A stretch of DNA of 64,000 bases. It comes from Pollenia angustigena. Lineage: Eukaryota; Arthropoda; Insecta; Diptera; Polleniidae. Below the pieces are notes generated by a model that did not search any database, was not told the DNA's origin, and saw nothing but the letters and a program-made list of their open reading frames with translations. The number at the start of each line of letters is the position of its first letter. The first letter of the stretch is position 1. Below, in pieces: positions 10,361 to 20,307 of this stretch. Position numbers and translations under genes: made by a program. The stretch covers positions 205,891,621 to 205,955,620 of the forward strand of contig OV884057.1 in the NCBI GenBank assembly GCA_930367215.1, in the 5' to 3' direction.

Positions 10361-13111
10361 TTACACATTTTTTGACGTTTCATAACGAATTGAAGGTTTT
10401 TAATATTTTTAACCTTTTCGTTATACTCAGTATTATGGTGTAAAAGGGCCTTAAGCCATGCCCTCATTTCGACATTGTATTGTTTATATTATTTACAAGG
10501 CTACCAGCTGTTAAACTTACAAAACTGTAAACCATGCTTTCAAATAAATACTACACTTTAATTTCTTAGTTTTATTGTTTACATTATTGACAAGATTGCC
10601 AGTTGTTTAAATTTTCATATTGCACAATATAAACGTTAAACATTTTTTTGCATTTCCTTTGATTTCTTATCAGAATTACATATTAAATTTTTAAAAACAT
10701 CCCGTTTTAATCGAAAAAAAAAACATTAAGCAGAAAATATAAAAATTTAAAAAATACATTATTTTAAACATTTGAATTGCTTAACCATAAAGATAATAAA
10801 CAATTGATTAAAGAAATACAATTATAAAAAAACAAAAAAGTAAAATGTTTATAAAAAAACAAGAAAAAAACGGTGGAATTACGAAAGAAATCATTGCTTA
10901 TCTTCGGAAAATAGTTTCAAGGTTACATTTTTTATTTATTATAAAAGCAAAAAAAACAAAAGTAATTTTTTATTAGAAACAATATTATAGAAACTACTAA
11001 TCTTAATTAAAAATCATGAAAACACGATGCAACAAAAAATAAATTAAAGCTGAAATTACTATTTAAATTTCAAATAAAAAGCTTAACATTTGAAATCAAC
11101 AATAGAAAGCAAATTCATTTAAGTGCTATAAAATATTAGATAAATTTAAAACTTTTAAGTTTAATTCAATGGGAAGGGGAAAAGTTAAAATTGAAACACA
11201 AAATATGTCTGATTGATTTTGGTTAATTATATCACTGTAAAAACTATAGTAAATACTGGCATCTCTGGCCCTTTTTTGTTTACTTTTTTTACAAGGTTAC
11301 CAGAAAATATTGTAAAGCGTGTTCATTATATAAATTAAAAATATTTTAGTACGGCAAATTTTGAACATATGTACATTAAATACGTATGAATCTTTATTTC
11401 GACGATTAAAAACGATTACGGTGGGGCCCTGACCTTTACACCATGTCTCCAGCAGCCATCGCCATATTCGAAACACGAAAAAATGTCGTGTGCACAAATG
11501 AATGTTTTTTTTGTTGAAGTTGAAGCAGCGTTGTTTAAAACATATGTTCACCGAACGATGCCTTATATCAATGACAGCATGGTCATTCACACATATAAAA
11601 AACCGCTATCTTGTTGTTCTCTTGCACACAAAACAATGGCTCATCTAAGTGTGAATTCAAAGGGGGTGCCATGAGTGAATCCTTCTGTGTTAGTTGAGCA
11701 CTTAATTAGATTTGGAGTCTTTCCCGACTAAATTTCCACTATGTGACCCTCAACCCTGGCCGTTTTCTCATTATACGATTATCTCTTTTCGCAATGAAAA
11801 ACTGCACATTAAAGAAATTTGGTTTTCTCAATGTCTAATTTGCTTCTATTCTGTCGCAAAGCTAACCAGCACTCATCTGCCAATTAGTTATTTTCCTTTT
11901 ATTTGCCGTACAGATAAATTCAATCAGCTGACTCCCAGCTTTAACATGTATTTTGAGAGGTGTTGCCAGCTGAAAACAATGTTTTTTGTCGGTATAATGA
12001 GAAACCCAAAATCGTTAACGGACAGTTAATCGCTCTAATAAATTTTTGTTGACATTAAGTAACAGCCAGTTTATCGATACATTGAGAAAATGGCCATAAG
12101 AGTACGTAGACTTGGCAGACTTGGATCAGTTTAAAATAAAGACATGATAATTTGACATACAAATAAATTTATATTCGAAATTTTTTAAAAATTCCCTATT
12201 AATGTCGCAGAAAATATCAAATTTATCAATATAAATAGATAAATTAATAGCAAAAACTACTGATTTCAAGTAAATTGTACTCTAGCCCCATGGGATGACA
12301 TATAAATATGAATTCTATAAATCGAACAATGTCCTTTGCCACTGACAAAAATCACAAAATAATGACTATAATTCACCAAGCTAAGCCGGCACAGTCACAC
12401 ACAAAATCAGATGTATGTACAAAACATTTGTGTTCAACCACAATAAAAATGCTTTGCTTAACTGTTCTTCGCATAATTTAAAAAGTGTTGTCTGGGTACA
12501 AGAATTCCAAGAAATACACTCCAGACAGTACTTGTTTTTCTTTTTCAAAATATTTCAACACAGTTAAAAATACTCCAAGTATTTGAAAATCACTTCGTGC
12601 AGTCTGCGACAATTTGTGATATTTACTTGTGTGTCGTTTGTAGCGTACGCATAAAAAGAACTGTTTTTGCAAAGAATTGTTTTTGCAATATCCAAAACTC
12701 ACATTAAAAAAAATGAAGAATGTTTGGAATTTTTGTTTCCACTCACTTTGCTGCATGTATTTTGCATTCCCTTGTTAATTTTTGAGAGTATTTTGTGTAC
12801 TTGCAGATTCACCTTAGTGAATTTTTTGCTTCTACGCGTTGACACACTTACAATAATTGGTCGTTAACACTTCTATTCAGTAGTTGTTTGTGACAACAAT
12901 CCTTCAATATGTATAGAGTTTGTACATTTTTCAATTATTTGAACGTGTTTCCAAAAGGAATTGTGCAGGTCTGTACTGCGCAGTCGATGCCAACCTGCAA
13001 AGTGGGGTAGATGATAAACACAACAGTTTCAAAATATCCTTTCTCGTTTCTTGAATTGAGTTTAATAAAAATATTTGGTTTGTCGTGCTTAATTAAGAAT
13101 TCCAACCAATT
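10361..13111. other. Gene-free stretch with only chance open frames
   Basis: Mostly AT-rich. A slightly GC-richer patch lies near 11415-11500, but neither strand gives a persistent frame or recognised peptide. The 105-codon frame at 11712-12029 has no recognisable motif or splice context and I do not call it a gene. No clear element ends were found. Confidence 0.45.
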
Positions 13112-13183
13112 GTAGTGGGGAAAAGATAAGCTCACTTTTTATGGTTGTTGTTTTTGTTTAAGCTTTGATATTGTTACAAGTAA

Positions 13184-14469
13184 GTCTGTGTTCATACAGC
13201 TACTTTATACACAGAAAAAATTATTGCCGAATTATTTTCAAACAAACGCTTGTTTGAAAATTTTTTTAATTTCTACAAATTTTTTTACTGATTCAATTAA
13301 AATTTTTGTTTGATTTTTATTTAACCAACAAAAATGTTGACAACCATTCAAAAATATAATACACGCGTTATTGGTTTCAAGTTTTCATAATTTTGTATGA
13401 AATATTTGACGCTTTTTAATGTTGTCGTCTTTTTGCATTTTTTTATTTGATCGTAAGCAACACTTCCTAATGTGAAATATAAGAACTACAACAAAAAACA
13501 CATACAGTCTATTTTTGGACACTTTAAAAAAGTACAACAGTAAGAAAGAAGAGGTTTGAAGTAAAAAAAAAAAAAAAAAGATCAGGTAAAAAAACGTTTC
13601 ACTCTTTTTAAACAACAAAAACAACAACAACATTATAAAACACAAAATAAATTTTTGGTTGGTTTCAAAGTTGGTTAAAAAAAAACCAAATCCCGTATTC
13701 AATTTTTTCAAACTGTTTGCTTAAATACATCAAATACAAAAATATAATGATGACGAAAAACATATCGAGTCGGTCTGTCGCCGTTTTTGGGTTACATTTC
13801 TTCTTCATTAGCAAAGGAAAGGATACAGCAACAGTGAGTGATGACGAAAAACATTGTGTGTATAAAAAAAGAAGTTCGTTCAAAAATTATTCCAACAAAA
13901 AAATGTGTCTCAAAGCCAGCCAGCCGCTCTGCTCTCTCTGCCATCATCTTCTTATACAGTGCCTGCTTGTGTGCGCATCTTTGCTTGTGCAAAAACCTGT
14001 TTTTTTTTATTTTGAAATTTAGTATATGAATTTCAGTAAACTTTTTGTTTGATTCAGTTAAATTATTTGTTTGAAAAATCAGTGTTTTTTTTTTCAATAA
14101 ACAAAATGCAAATAAATTGTTTGAATATGCGAATTTGTTTATAGGACCGATTTCAGACAAAAAATTGTTTGATTCTACAAATTTTTTGTTTGAATTGGAA
14201 AAATAATTTTTTCTGTGTATGCGAGAGGGACGAGTGGAAAATAAACGAGTACACAGATGCATATACTGTCTTTACGTTTTGCTTTTTCATTCGTTGTTTA
14301 ATTTTGTTATTGTTTTCAATATCAAAAAAAGCACACATACATACGCACGACTATACAAAATAAAAAAACATGTCGCCAACATGACATGAATCATTTGAAC
14401 GCAAATTCATGTTCAAAGAAGAAAAAGGAAGAATCTTGTCATTAAGACATGAGCCGTATGAACTCAGCC
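13184..14469 (-). mobile_element. TTA/TAA-duplicating MITE 'H1', copy split by another insertion
   Basis: Its left part, GTCTGTGTTCATACAGC then TACTTTATA (13184-13209), and its right part from GCGAGAGGGACGAG to GAGCCGTATGAACTCAG match the minus strand of the intact copy at 62606-62868. About 23 bp next to the left terminus are deleted. Flanks are TAA (13181-13183) and TAG (14470-14472), a slightly decayed TAA duplication. The element 13210-14217 occupies a TA inside it. Confidence 0.75.
13210..14217. mobile_element. ~1-kb TIR element, ends CACAGAAAAAATTATT, TA duplication
   Basis: Left CACAGAAAAAATTATT is matched by AATAATTTTTTCTGTG at the right end. TA flanks both sides (13208-13209, 14218-14219). 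The intact H1 copy at 62.8 kb shows the empty site CTACTTTATAGGCGAGAG on its minus strand. The interior holds repeated TTGTTTGAA/TTCAAACAA motifs. The open frames inside give no recognisable transposase. Confidence 0.8.
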
Positions 14470-14840
14470 TAGTGCTGTTGCTTATAATTCTTATTCGCTT
14501 AACAGTTTTGTTTGTTTAATATCTTTAGCTTTTCTAAAATCTTTGCAAAAAGTTTCCAGATGTTCTGGCCTAAGCAACCAGCGAAATGCGCATAGGAATA
14601 GCTTATCCCATCAACAATAAATTTCAGTGTTTTTAACAAAAATAAAAATTGGAAGTTAACACGACAAACCAAATCTTGTTAATTGAAGGTTTTGTTTTCC
14701 CAAAAATTAATTTTAATAAAAAAATTAATACATGTCTACTTTTCAAGATTCCTAGGTTAAAAGAAAGTTCCCCAGACGTAAGCACTAAAGTTGGAGGTCC
14801 GCACTACGCGTTATCGCCTCCACGCATTGCGTGATTTTTA

Positions 14841-15094
14841 TACCATACTTGCATTACACGTTTCAAGTTACATGCAACGCTTTTTATGCGGCATCACCAC
14901 AAGTAAAAATAAAATTTCGTTTAAAAAAATCAGCTAATTTGTTCGAACGGTGCTTTCAAAAGTAAACCCACTTTTCGCATTCAACGCTTCGATGTATCCT
15001 ACGCTTTCGTGATTTTAACTTGTTACATATTACAACATAGATTCTACTTTTTTGACAGCTGCGTAGGCAGCGAAAGTGCGTGTAAAAAGTGGTA
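14841..15094. mobile_element. Probable 254-bp MITE, ends TACCA / TGGTA, TA duplication
   Basis: TACCATACTTGCATTACACG on the left is imperfectly inverse to CGTGTAAAAAGTGGTA on the right, with GTTTC against GAAA further in. TA occurs directly outside both ends (14839-14840, 15095-15096). TIR identity is moderate, so this is a tentative call. Confidence 0.45.
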
Positions 15095-15786
15095 TACAAA
15101 AACTTTTTAAAAGCTGTATTGTTCAAATCTAATTGAATTTTAATTTTAAATTAAAGTCCATCTGTGTAAAAAACAAAAATTAACTTTAATGTATCATTCT
15201 TCTTTGATTTTTGAATATTATTGTTATTATTTGCTAAATATTGTTTTTTTTTTTTAATAAATATCTGTAGGTCAATAACATTTTACCTAAATTACTTTAT
15301 GTTTAAATAAAGAAAACAATCTTAAAAAAAGTTCACAAAGTCTACACTTAAAAACCTTAAATTCCACACAAAATTTGTGTTTACTTTTCAAATTTGTACT
15401 TTCAACATTTTCAAAGTGCAAAATAAACTTTAAGCGTCAATATGAACGCGTCATCTGAACAAACATTATGCGTCATTTCAAAAATGTTGATGATGTTTCA
15501 TTTGTTTGTTCATTTGGGGAAATGCACGCGCCACTTAAGGCCAAAAAAGGTTAAATATGAATAAAAAAATAAATAAATAAAAGAAATTATTTCTGGTTTA
15601 AACTTAAATACTCAGATCTTTTCCTTGTCCGCATAATTATTTTACCGGCTGACAGTGCGTGGCGAAAATATGGTTTTAAAATGGACCTTAAAAATAAATT
15701 TATTACTTCCGCTTTTTAAGTTGTAGTTTTAATTTTTATTGCCAACTTTAGCTAAAGAAAGTTTTATGTGACAATTATTTGACTAA
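15095..15786. other. AT-rich stretch without recognisable genes
   Basis: No gene or clear element. A loose inverted pair surrounds 15440-15540 (GAACGCGTCA, ATTATGCGTCATTTC) but I could not define ends. Confidence 0.45.
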
Positions 15787-16426
15787 GGCTGGGTTTTTGA
15801 GATGTCAGTTAAACTAGGTTTGGTTAATCTGAAAACAGATTTGTTTTGCGATTAACAAGAATGTATACACTGAAAGAAAAATGCTTCATATATTTAATGA
15901 ATCATTTTCATAAAAAAAATTTCCTTGGGTAAATGAAAATTTTCATTGTCTTAGTGGAATTTCATAGTTATAATGAAGTATTTTCGTTCAAATCGCTTCA
16001 TGGGATTTCGTAATTACGTTAAAAATTTTCATTGGATATATGAAAACTTAAGTTTGTCCAAGTTAAACAAAATATTTTGATTGGGAACATAAAAAAACAA
16101 TATACAAACATAACTATATTTATAAATTAATACAAAATTATAGTTTCCTTAAGAAAATGTTGAATTGTTAATCAAAAAATGTAAGATTTAATTATTTCAT
16201 ACATGTAATGTAATGTGATTTATGAAATCAAAATTTTTTTTTATAAAATAAAAGCAACATATTTCAATGTTTTCATAAATTTAAATTTTCATTATGACAA
16301 TGGAAAATGTCATTGTAGTAATGAACCAACAACTTTCAATCAACGTTGTTATTCTTATGGACATTTTAATCTCATATTTACGCTGTTAATTGAGTAAAAA
16401 ACTTAGTTTTTTTATCCACAAACTAC

Positions 16427-16515
16427 ACTGCCCCGGTAGACTAGCTGGTAGTGAGCTAGTCTATCAGCACCGAGGTTGCGCGATCGATTCCCGCCAGAGA
16501 CAGAAAAAAAAAACA
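16427..16515 (+). repeat. tRNA-like SINE-type segment followed by an A-rich tail
   Basis: CCCCGGTAGACTAGCTGGTA resembles a degenerate A-box arm; GATCGATTCCCGCC resembles a B box and T arm. An A-rich tail starts right after (16503 on). It shares CGATTCCCGCCAGAGAC with the minus-strand segment at 31105-31197. No proper acceptor stem closes, so it is not called a functional tRNA. Confidence 0.45.
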
Positions 16516-16574
16516 ATAAAATAAGAAAAAAAAAAACAAATAAATAATTTTTTTTTTATTAAGATTTTTGTATG

Positions 16575-16765
16575 ACGTGCTAAATTCCCAATTTTTTATA
16601 TTTGATAAATACACTGAAATTTATTGCTGAGGGAAAGCTAGCTTCTATGCGCATTTCACTGGTTGCTTAGGCCAGATCATCGGAAAACCTTTTCCAAAGA
16701 TTTTAGAAAAACTAAAAATATTATACAAATAAAACCCTAAAGCAAATAAGAATTTTAAACACTTT
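16575..16765 (-). repeat. Dispersed repeat 'F' copy 2, inverted
   Basis: The minus strand contains ATGCGCATAGAAGC then CAATAAATTTCAGTG then GGGAATTTAGCACG, matching copies at 14.5, 49.6 and 56.7 kb. It is truncated next to the insertion at 16773. Confidence 0.65.
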
Positions 16766-16772
16766 TTCATTA

Positions 16773-18578
16773 GGGTGTCCCAAAATTTTTTTTGTCAGAG
16801 GCTCAAGCATAATTTGAAAGCTTTTAGGGTCCAGTATTTTTGAATTTTTTTTTAGATTTTTAGGAAGAGGTTTAGAGGTCGCGCAAATCAAGTCTTTGTT
16901 AAAAATCTGGTTTTTCGGGCTTTTTTCAAACTTGACTCATAACTTTGTCAATAACCACGTTCATTTAATTTTTTGACCGAATATTTCTAAAGAAAATTTC
17001 CCAAACTTTATTTCCATATGCAAAAACTTTAAGTTCCGGCAATATTTTTGTCCATTACGATTCCACATATTAAGTTCTTTTGTAATTTTTTTAACAAATT
17101 CTGTAAAAACGGTTTATTACTTTTCAAATTTATATGAAAGGTATAAAAACTAGTGACGCGATTTTGAAAACCGATAAGTTCTAAACAATTAAGAAAAACA
17201 AAAATGGAATTTTGTCCTACAGTTTCCGAGTTACACTATTTTTATAGCTTGTACCTTAAAAATGGTGATACTTTTTTCGTTATAATTATGGTATATTTCT
17301 ATTAATTTTTATAGTTACGTTTTAACGGTCATTAACTTCTGACATTTATTGATCTAAACCGTTACACGCTGTCATTTTCACTTTGTATTTTATGTGTGCT
17401 CCAGGAGCTATCAATCGGTCTCGCTTGATGATGAAAATATCTATTCTTTGCAAATATGCATTTTCCGAAACCAGTTGCAATATTATATAGACAAATCAAC
17501 AGTTGATGCCTTGCTTGAATTTAGTTCATTTATTTTAAGAATATATATCAAATATTGGTACCTCTGCCAGTGCCCTCGATACGCTCCTCTCAATGATCTG
17601 AGCCTATTAAAGGAATTGGATAGTTATAAAATTATCAATAAAGCAGTTGCAAAAGCCTCGCTTAAAACTTTTCTAGGTCATCAGTGGTACTTAACTCCGA
17701 AATTGGCTGCCTCAGCGTTTTTTGATGAACGTATCGACACCAAAACTTTGCGCTCAATGACAAAAAACTTGCAGATACTCCATGCAGCGATTATGAAGTA
17801 GCAAATGTAACTTTAACAGAAGACAACTTTAGAAATAAAGAAATTCAACAATTCATTTCAAAAGCCAGTCTAACTTTTTTTGAAGCTTGCAATATTTCAA
17901 TCGATTTTTTAAAAAAAGATCCATAGAATTGGAAAGCCAACAAGTCATTTCAAGAAAAAAGTTCAACAATTACAAGAGGTAAATGATGTGGCAGAACGAG
18001 GTGTGGCTTTGGCTAATACTTATATTAATGTCACAACTTTTGAAACGGATTACCAGAATTTATTGCAAGCAATAGAACTACATCGCAACAATGATTTTTC
18101 ACAGAGCAAAAGAAAAGTTTTTTTTTTTGTTGTTTGTTAAAAACGGGTATAACTCAGGAACGTTAGGAACAAATTTAAAAATTGTTTATTCATATTAATT
18201 AGAATTAATTTAAACTTAAAAAGTTGTAAAGCGTTATTACAAAATTTTTGATAAAATTACGAAAAATTGTAATTAAGGGCATCTAAATGAGTAAACTCAT
18301 CACCAAAACTTATAATTTTTTCACACAGGAATAAAGCTTGGATACTTTTCTTTAAACTGTTTCCTCAGTAGTGAAGAAACTCGTGGTATTAACCAAGTTA
18401 TGAGTAAAGTTAAAAAAAAAGACCGAAAACTCCGTTTTTTATGAAAACTCCATTTGCGCGACCTCTAAACCTATTCCGAAAATTCTTGAAAAAAACCAAA
18501 AATACTTAACCCTATAAGCTTTTAAATTTTAATTGAGCATCTATTAAAATCAGAAAGAAAAAAATTTTTGGGACACCC
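16773..18578 (+). mobile_element. DNA transposon with GGGTGTCCCAAAA ends and a decayed ORF
   Basis: Left GGGTGTCCCAAAATTTTTT and right AAAATTTTTGGGACACCC are inverse, and lower-grade inversion extends ~180 bp inward (AGAGGTCGCGCAAAT against ATTTGCGCGACCTCT, CATAACTTTG against AAGTTATG). TA flanks both sides (16771-16772, 18579-18580). The middle carries the pseudogene 17394-18140. This is the innermost and therefore one of the youngest insertions of the nest. The superfamily is not established from what I can see. Confidence 0.7.
17394..18140 (+). pseudogene. Decayed ORF of the GGGTGTCCC element, uncharacterised transposon protein
   Basis: Codons 17394-17801 give a 135-residue open stretch with YWYLCQCPRYAPLNDLSLL, LGHQWYLTPKLAASAFFDER and LRSMTKNL. 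After a stop, another frame near 17950-18110 gives VNDVAERGVALANTY followed by a conserved-looking LLQAIELHRNN. Such a pairing (H-WYL-A-FF near the middle, VND-AERGV-L near the C-terminus) resembles uncharacterised proteins I have seen repeated in insect and Hydra genomes; this is memory, not a search. Stop codons and a frame change make it non-functional. The N-terminal part is missing or too decayed to read. Confidence 0.5.
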
Positions 18579-18900
18579 TAGTGTTCATCCAATGAATAAT
18601 ATTCATAGATCTAATGTAATGTTTCATTAAATCCATTTTAATGAAACAGGTTTCATTGATCCAACAAAGCGCTGCAAAGGTTCCTTTTTAATGCAATTTT
18701 TCATGGGATTAATGTCAAAATTCCTTGGTATTGCAAAGAAAATTCTTTCAGTGTACAAAATGTTGGCAGAACAGCTTAGTTTTGCTAAAAATGTTGGCCT
18801 TTAATGAAATAATAAAGACATATTTCGGCGGAAAAAAATCAGAGTTTCAGACTACGTTAAACTAAGTTTAAGGTTAAACCACTTTTCAAAAAACCCGGCC

Positions 18901-19098
18901 GATGAAGAGTAAATTTTTTTTGAAAAAAATTAATGCTTTGATTGAACAAGTATAAATTTATTATTTAAATTGCCAGCTGATATTTAGTTTTTACTAAAAT
19001 ATTAAAGCAATGGCCTTAATCGTCACTCTGTTAGCTTTCATGAATCGGGTGTTTTTTTTTTATAAAGGCGGAGAAAATCATCCAGTTGGCTTTTATTA
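18901..19098. other. AT-rich stretch without recognisable genes
   Basis: Short non-coding interval between the nested element and the transposase scrap. Confidence 0.5.
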
Positions 19099-19252
19099 TT
19101 ATTTAATTTCCACCAAATAAAATTCGGACATGTGGCCTCCACGGTTAGTGCGTACATGGTGTAACCTTAAGGTCCAACTTTCACACACCCTTCGCAGTAA
19201 GTCAGGCGGTATTGCGCCAATAAAAACTCGAATATTCGCTTTCATATGCTCG
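19099..19252 (-). pseudogene. C-terminal fragment of a mariner/Tc1-type transposase
   Basis: The minus-strand frame reads EHMKANIRVFIGAIPPDLL, then RRVCESWTLRLHHVRTNRGG, then HMSEFYLVEIK and a TAA stop at 19099-19101. This is about 50 residues of the conserved tail seen in IS630/Tc1/mariner transposases (I-A-IP-LL-RV-SW--R---V---RGGH). The catalytic DDE/D region is absent upstream. 19253-19320 instead resembles a piece at 4995-5085. The reading frame of what remains is undamaged. Confidence 0.6.
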
Positions 19253-19378
19253 ATCAGGGAAGTCCGGTGCAGTCAATACCTGCAATTCGACAGAATTCAA
19301 AACTGACAGATCTCTTTCTTCAGGGCTGCCAGATTTGACGATTTATCGTCATTTTGAAGATTTTTTGTTCCGAAATTA

Positions 19379-19550
19379 GTCTGAGTTTATACGGCTCATG
19401 TCTTATTGACAAGATTCTTCCTTTTTCTTCTTTGAACATGAATTGGCGTTCAAATGATTCATGTCATGTTGACGACATGTGCTTTTTTGATATTGAAAAC
19501 AATAACAAAATTAAACAACGAATGAAAAAGCAAAAAAAATCTAAATAAAA
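19379..19550 (+). mobile_element. TTA-duplicating MITE 'H1', truncated copy
   Basis: Starts GTCTGAGTTTATACGGCTC after TTA and follows the intact copy at 62606-62868 through CATGTTGACGACATGTGC and AACAACGAATGAAAAAGC. It stops near 19545, so the right terminus is missing. Confidence 0.75.
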
Positions 19551-19869
19551 AAAATAGAAATAAAAACGCTAGATTGACCCAAAAAAGTAGCTAATCGCCA
19601 TTATTAATTAATTTACAATAGCGGCAAACTTTACTTTTAAACGAGCATTCAAATCGGTTTTTCCAATTGCAAAGCGTTTTGGCGGCTCAATTCAAAAACT
19701 AGAAAACGCGTGCCGCTTTTTTTAGCTACGGCTGTAAGATGCAAGTCTTAAGAAAATCTTGGATTATTTTCAGAGTACAAAAACAACAATGTTACACTTT
19801 GTTTATCTTTCGTCAAACCATCATCGAATGAACCTTTTACGACTCCCTGTATAAATCATATTTTCAACA

Positions 19870-20158
19870 ATTATACGGCGAGCATTTCACGAGTTGTAAG
19901 AGAATAGCTACATGAGTCTCATTTGATACTTGACATGAAAGACTCGATAGATAATCTTTACCCACGTCTTAAACGATTCCCAAAACGATTGAAGAAGCGT
20001 CTTACGCTGTGCTATGGAAGAATCTCACTCGTGTTACAGTTTTTCCCGTGTGAGGAATCTTCTAGGATTAAAAAATGCGATCATCGACGATCAAAGACGC
20101 TCTTCATGAGACTCCCAGAAGCTCTTACACGATTGAAATGCCAGCTGGGTATGAAGTA
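19870..20158. mobile_element. Hairpin MITE, GCATTTCA / TGAAATGC ends
   Basis: GCATTTCACGAGTTGTAAGA then GAGTCTCAT near the left is inverse to ATGAGACTC then TCTTACACGATTGAAATGC at the right, over about 60 bp with gaps. The short open frame across it is a by-product of the hairpin. Confidence 0.5.
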
Positions 20159-20307
20159 ATTATGTTTTTGTTTGAATGTTTTTTTTTATAAAAATCAAAC
20201 AAAAATTGTTTTAAAAAAAAAACTAATTTTTAAATTGTCCGATTTTTTTTGACGATTTTTCGAAACGATAACTAACGATTTCTTCACAAATTTATCTGGC
20301 AGCCCTG

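Larger units (their letters stand above)
13112..14665 (+). repeat. Dispersed repeat 'F' copy 1, split by a two-level nested insertion
   Basis: 13112-13180 (GTAGTGGGGAAAAGATAA ... AGCTTTGATATTGTTACAAG) and 14473-14665 (TATAATTCTTATTCGCTTA ... CAACAATAAATTTCAGTG) are the two halves of a repeat found whole at 49465-49655, split at 56490-57570 and inverted at 16575-16765. Between the halves lies the TTA/TAA-type MITE 13184-14469, itself carrying the element 13210-14217. The family has no coding capacity and its class is unknown. Confidence 0.7.
15868..18753. mobile_element. TIR element, ends CACTGAAAGAAAA, TA duplication
   Basis: Left CACTGAAAGAAAAATG and right AATTCTTTCAGTG are inverse, with TA directly outside each (15866-15867, 18754-18755). 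Many TCATT/AATGA-type short inverted motifs populate the arms. It holds a tRNA-like segment, an inverted piece of repeat F and the element 16773-18578. Confidence 0.65.
15787..18900. mobile_element. Outer TIR element (GGCTGGGTTTTT), split by a nested insertion
   Basis: Left GGCTGGGTTTTTGAGA followed by CAGTTAAACTAGGTTTGG is imperfectly inverse to AACTAAGTTTAAGGTTAAAC then AAAAAACCCGGCC at the right. Removing the insertion at 15868-18753 brings the two halves to about 230 bp in total, a MITE-sized element. Target duplication unresolved. Confidence 0.55.
19321..20307. mobile_element. hAT-like TIR element, ends CAGGGCTGCCAGAT
   Basis: A perfect 14-bp TIR (CAGGGCTGCCAGAT / ATCTGGCAGCCCTG) bounds 987 bp. 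The next 8 bp outside are TCTTTCTT and CCTCTCTT, a 6-of-8 match compatible with an old 8-bp duplication. CAGGG starts and 8-bp duplications are typical of hAT elements. Subterminal AAACGATAACTAACGATTT-type sequence mirrors the left arm loosely. It holds a truncated H1 MITE and a second hairpin element and has no transposase. Confidence 0.55.

Noticed and set aside
11712..12029. 105-codon plus-strand frame
   Set aside because: No recognisable domain, no splice or promoter context, and composition close to chance.
13792..14262. 156-codon minus-strand frame
   Set aside because: Lies across the inner part of the CACAG-ended element and H1; no motif, biased low-complexity composition.
16427..16515. 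A functional tRNA gene
   Set aside because: Only A- and B-box-like parts are recognisable; acceptor and other stems do not close, and an A-rich tail points to a retroposon.
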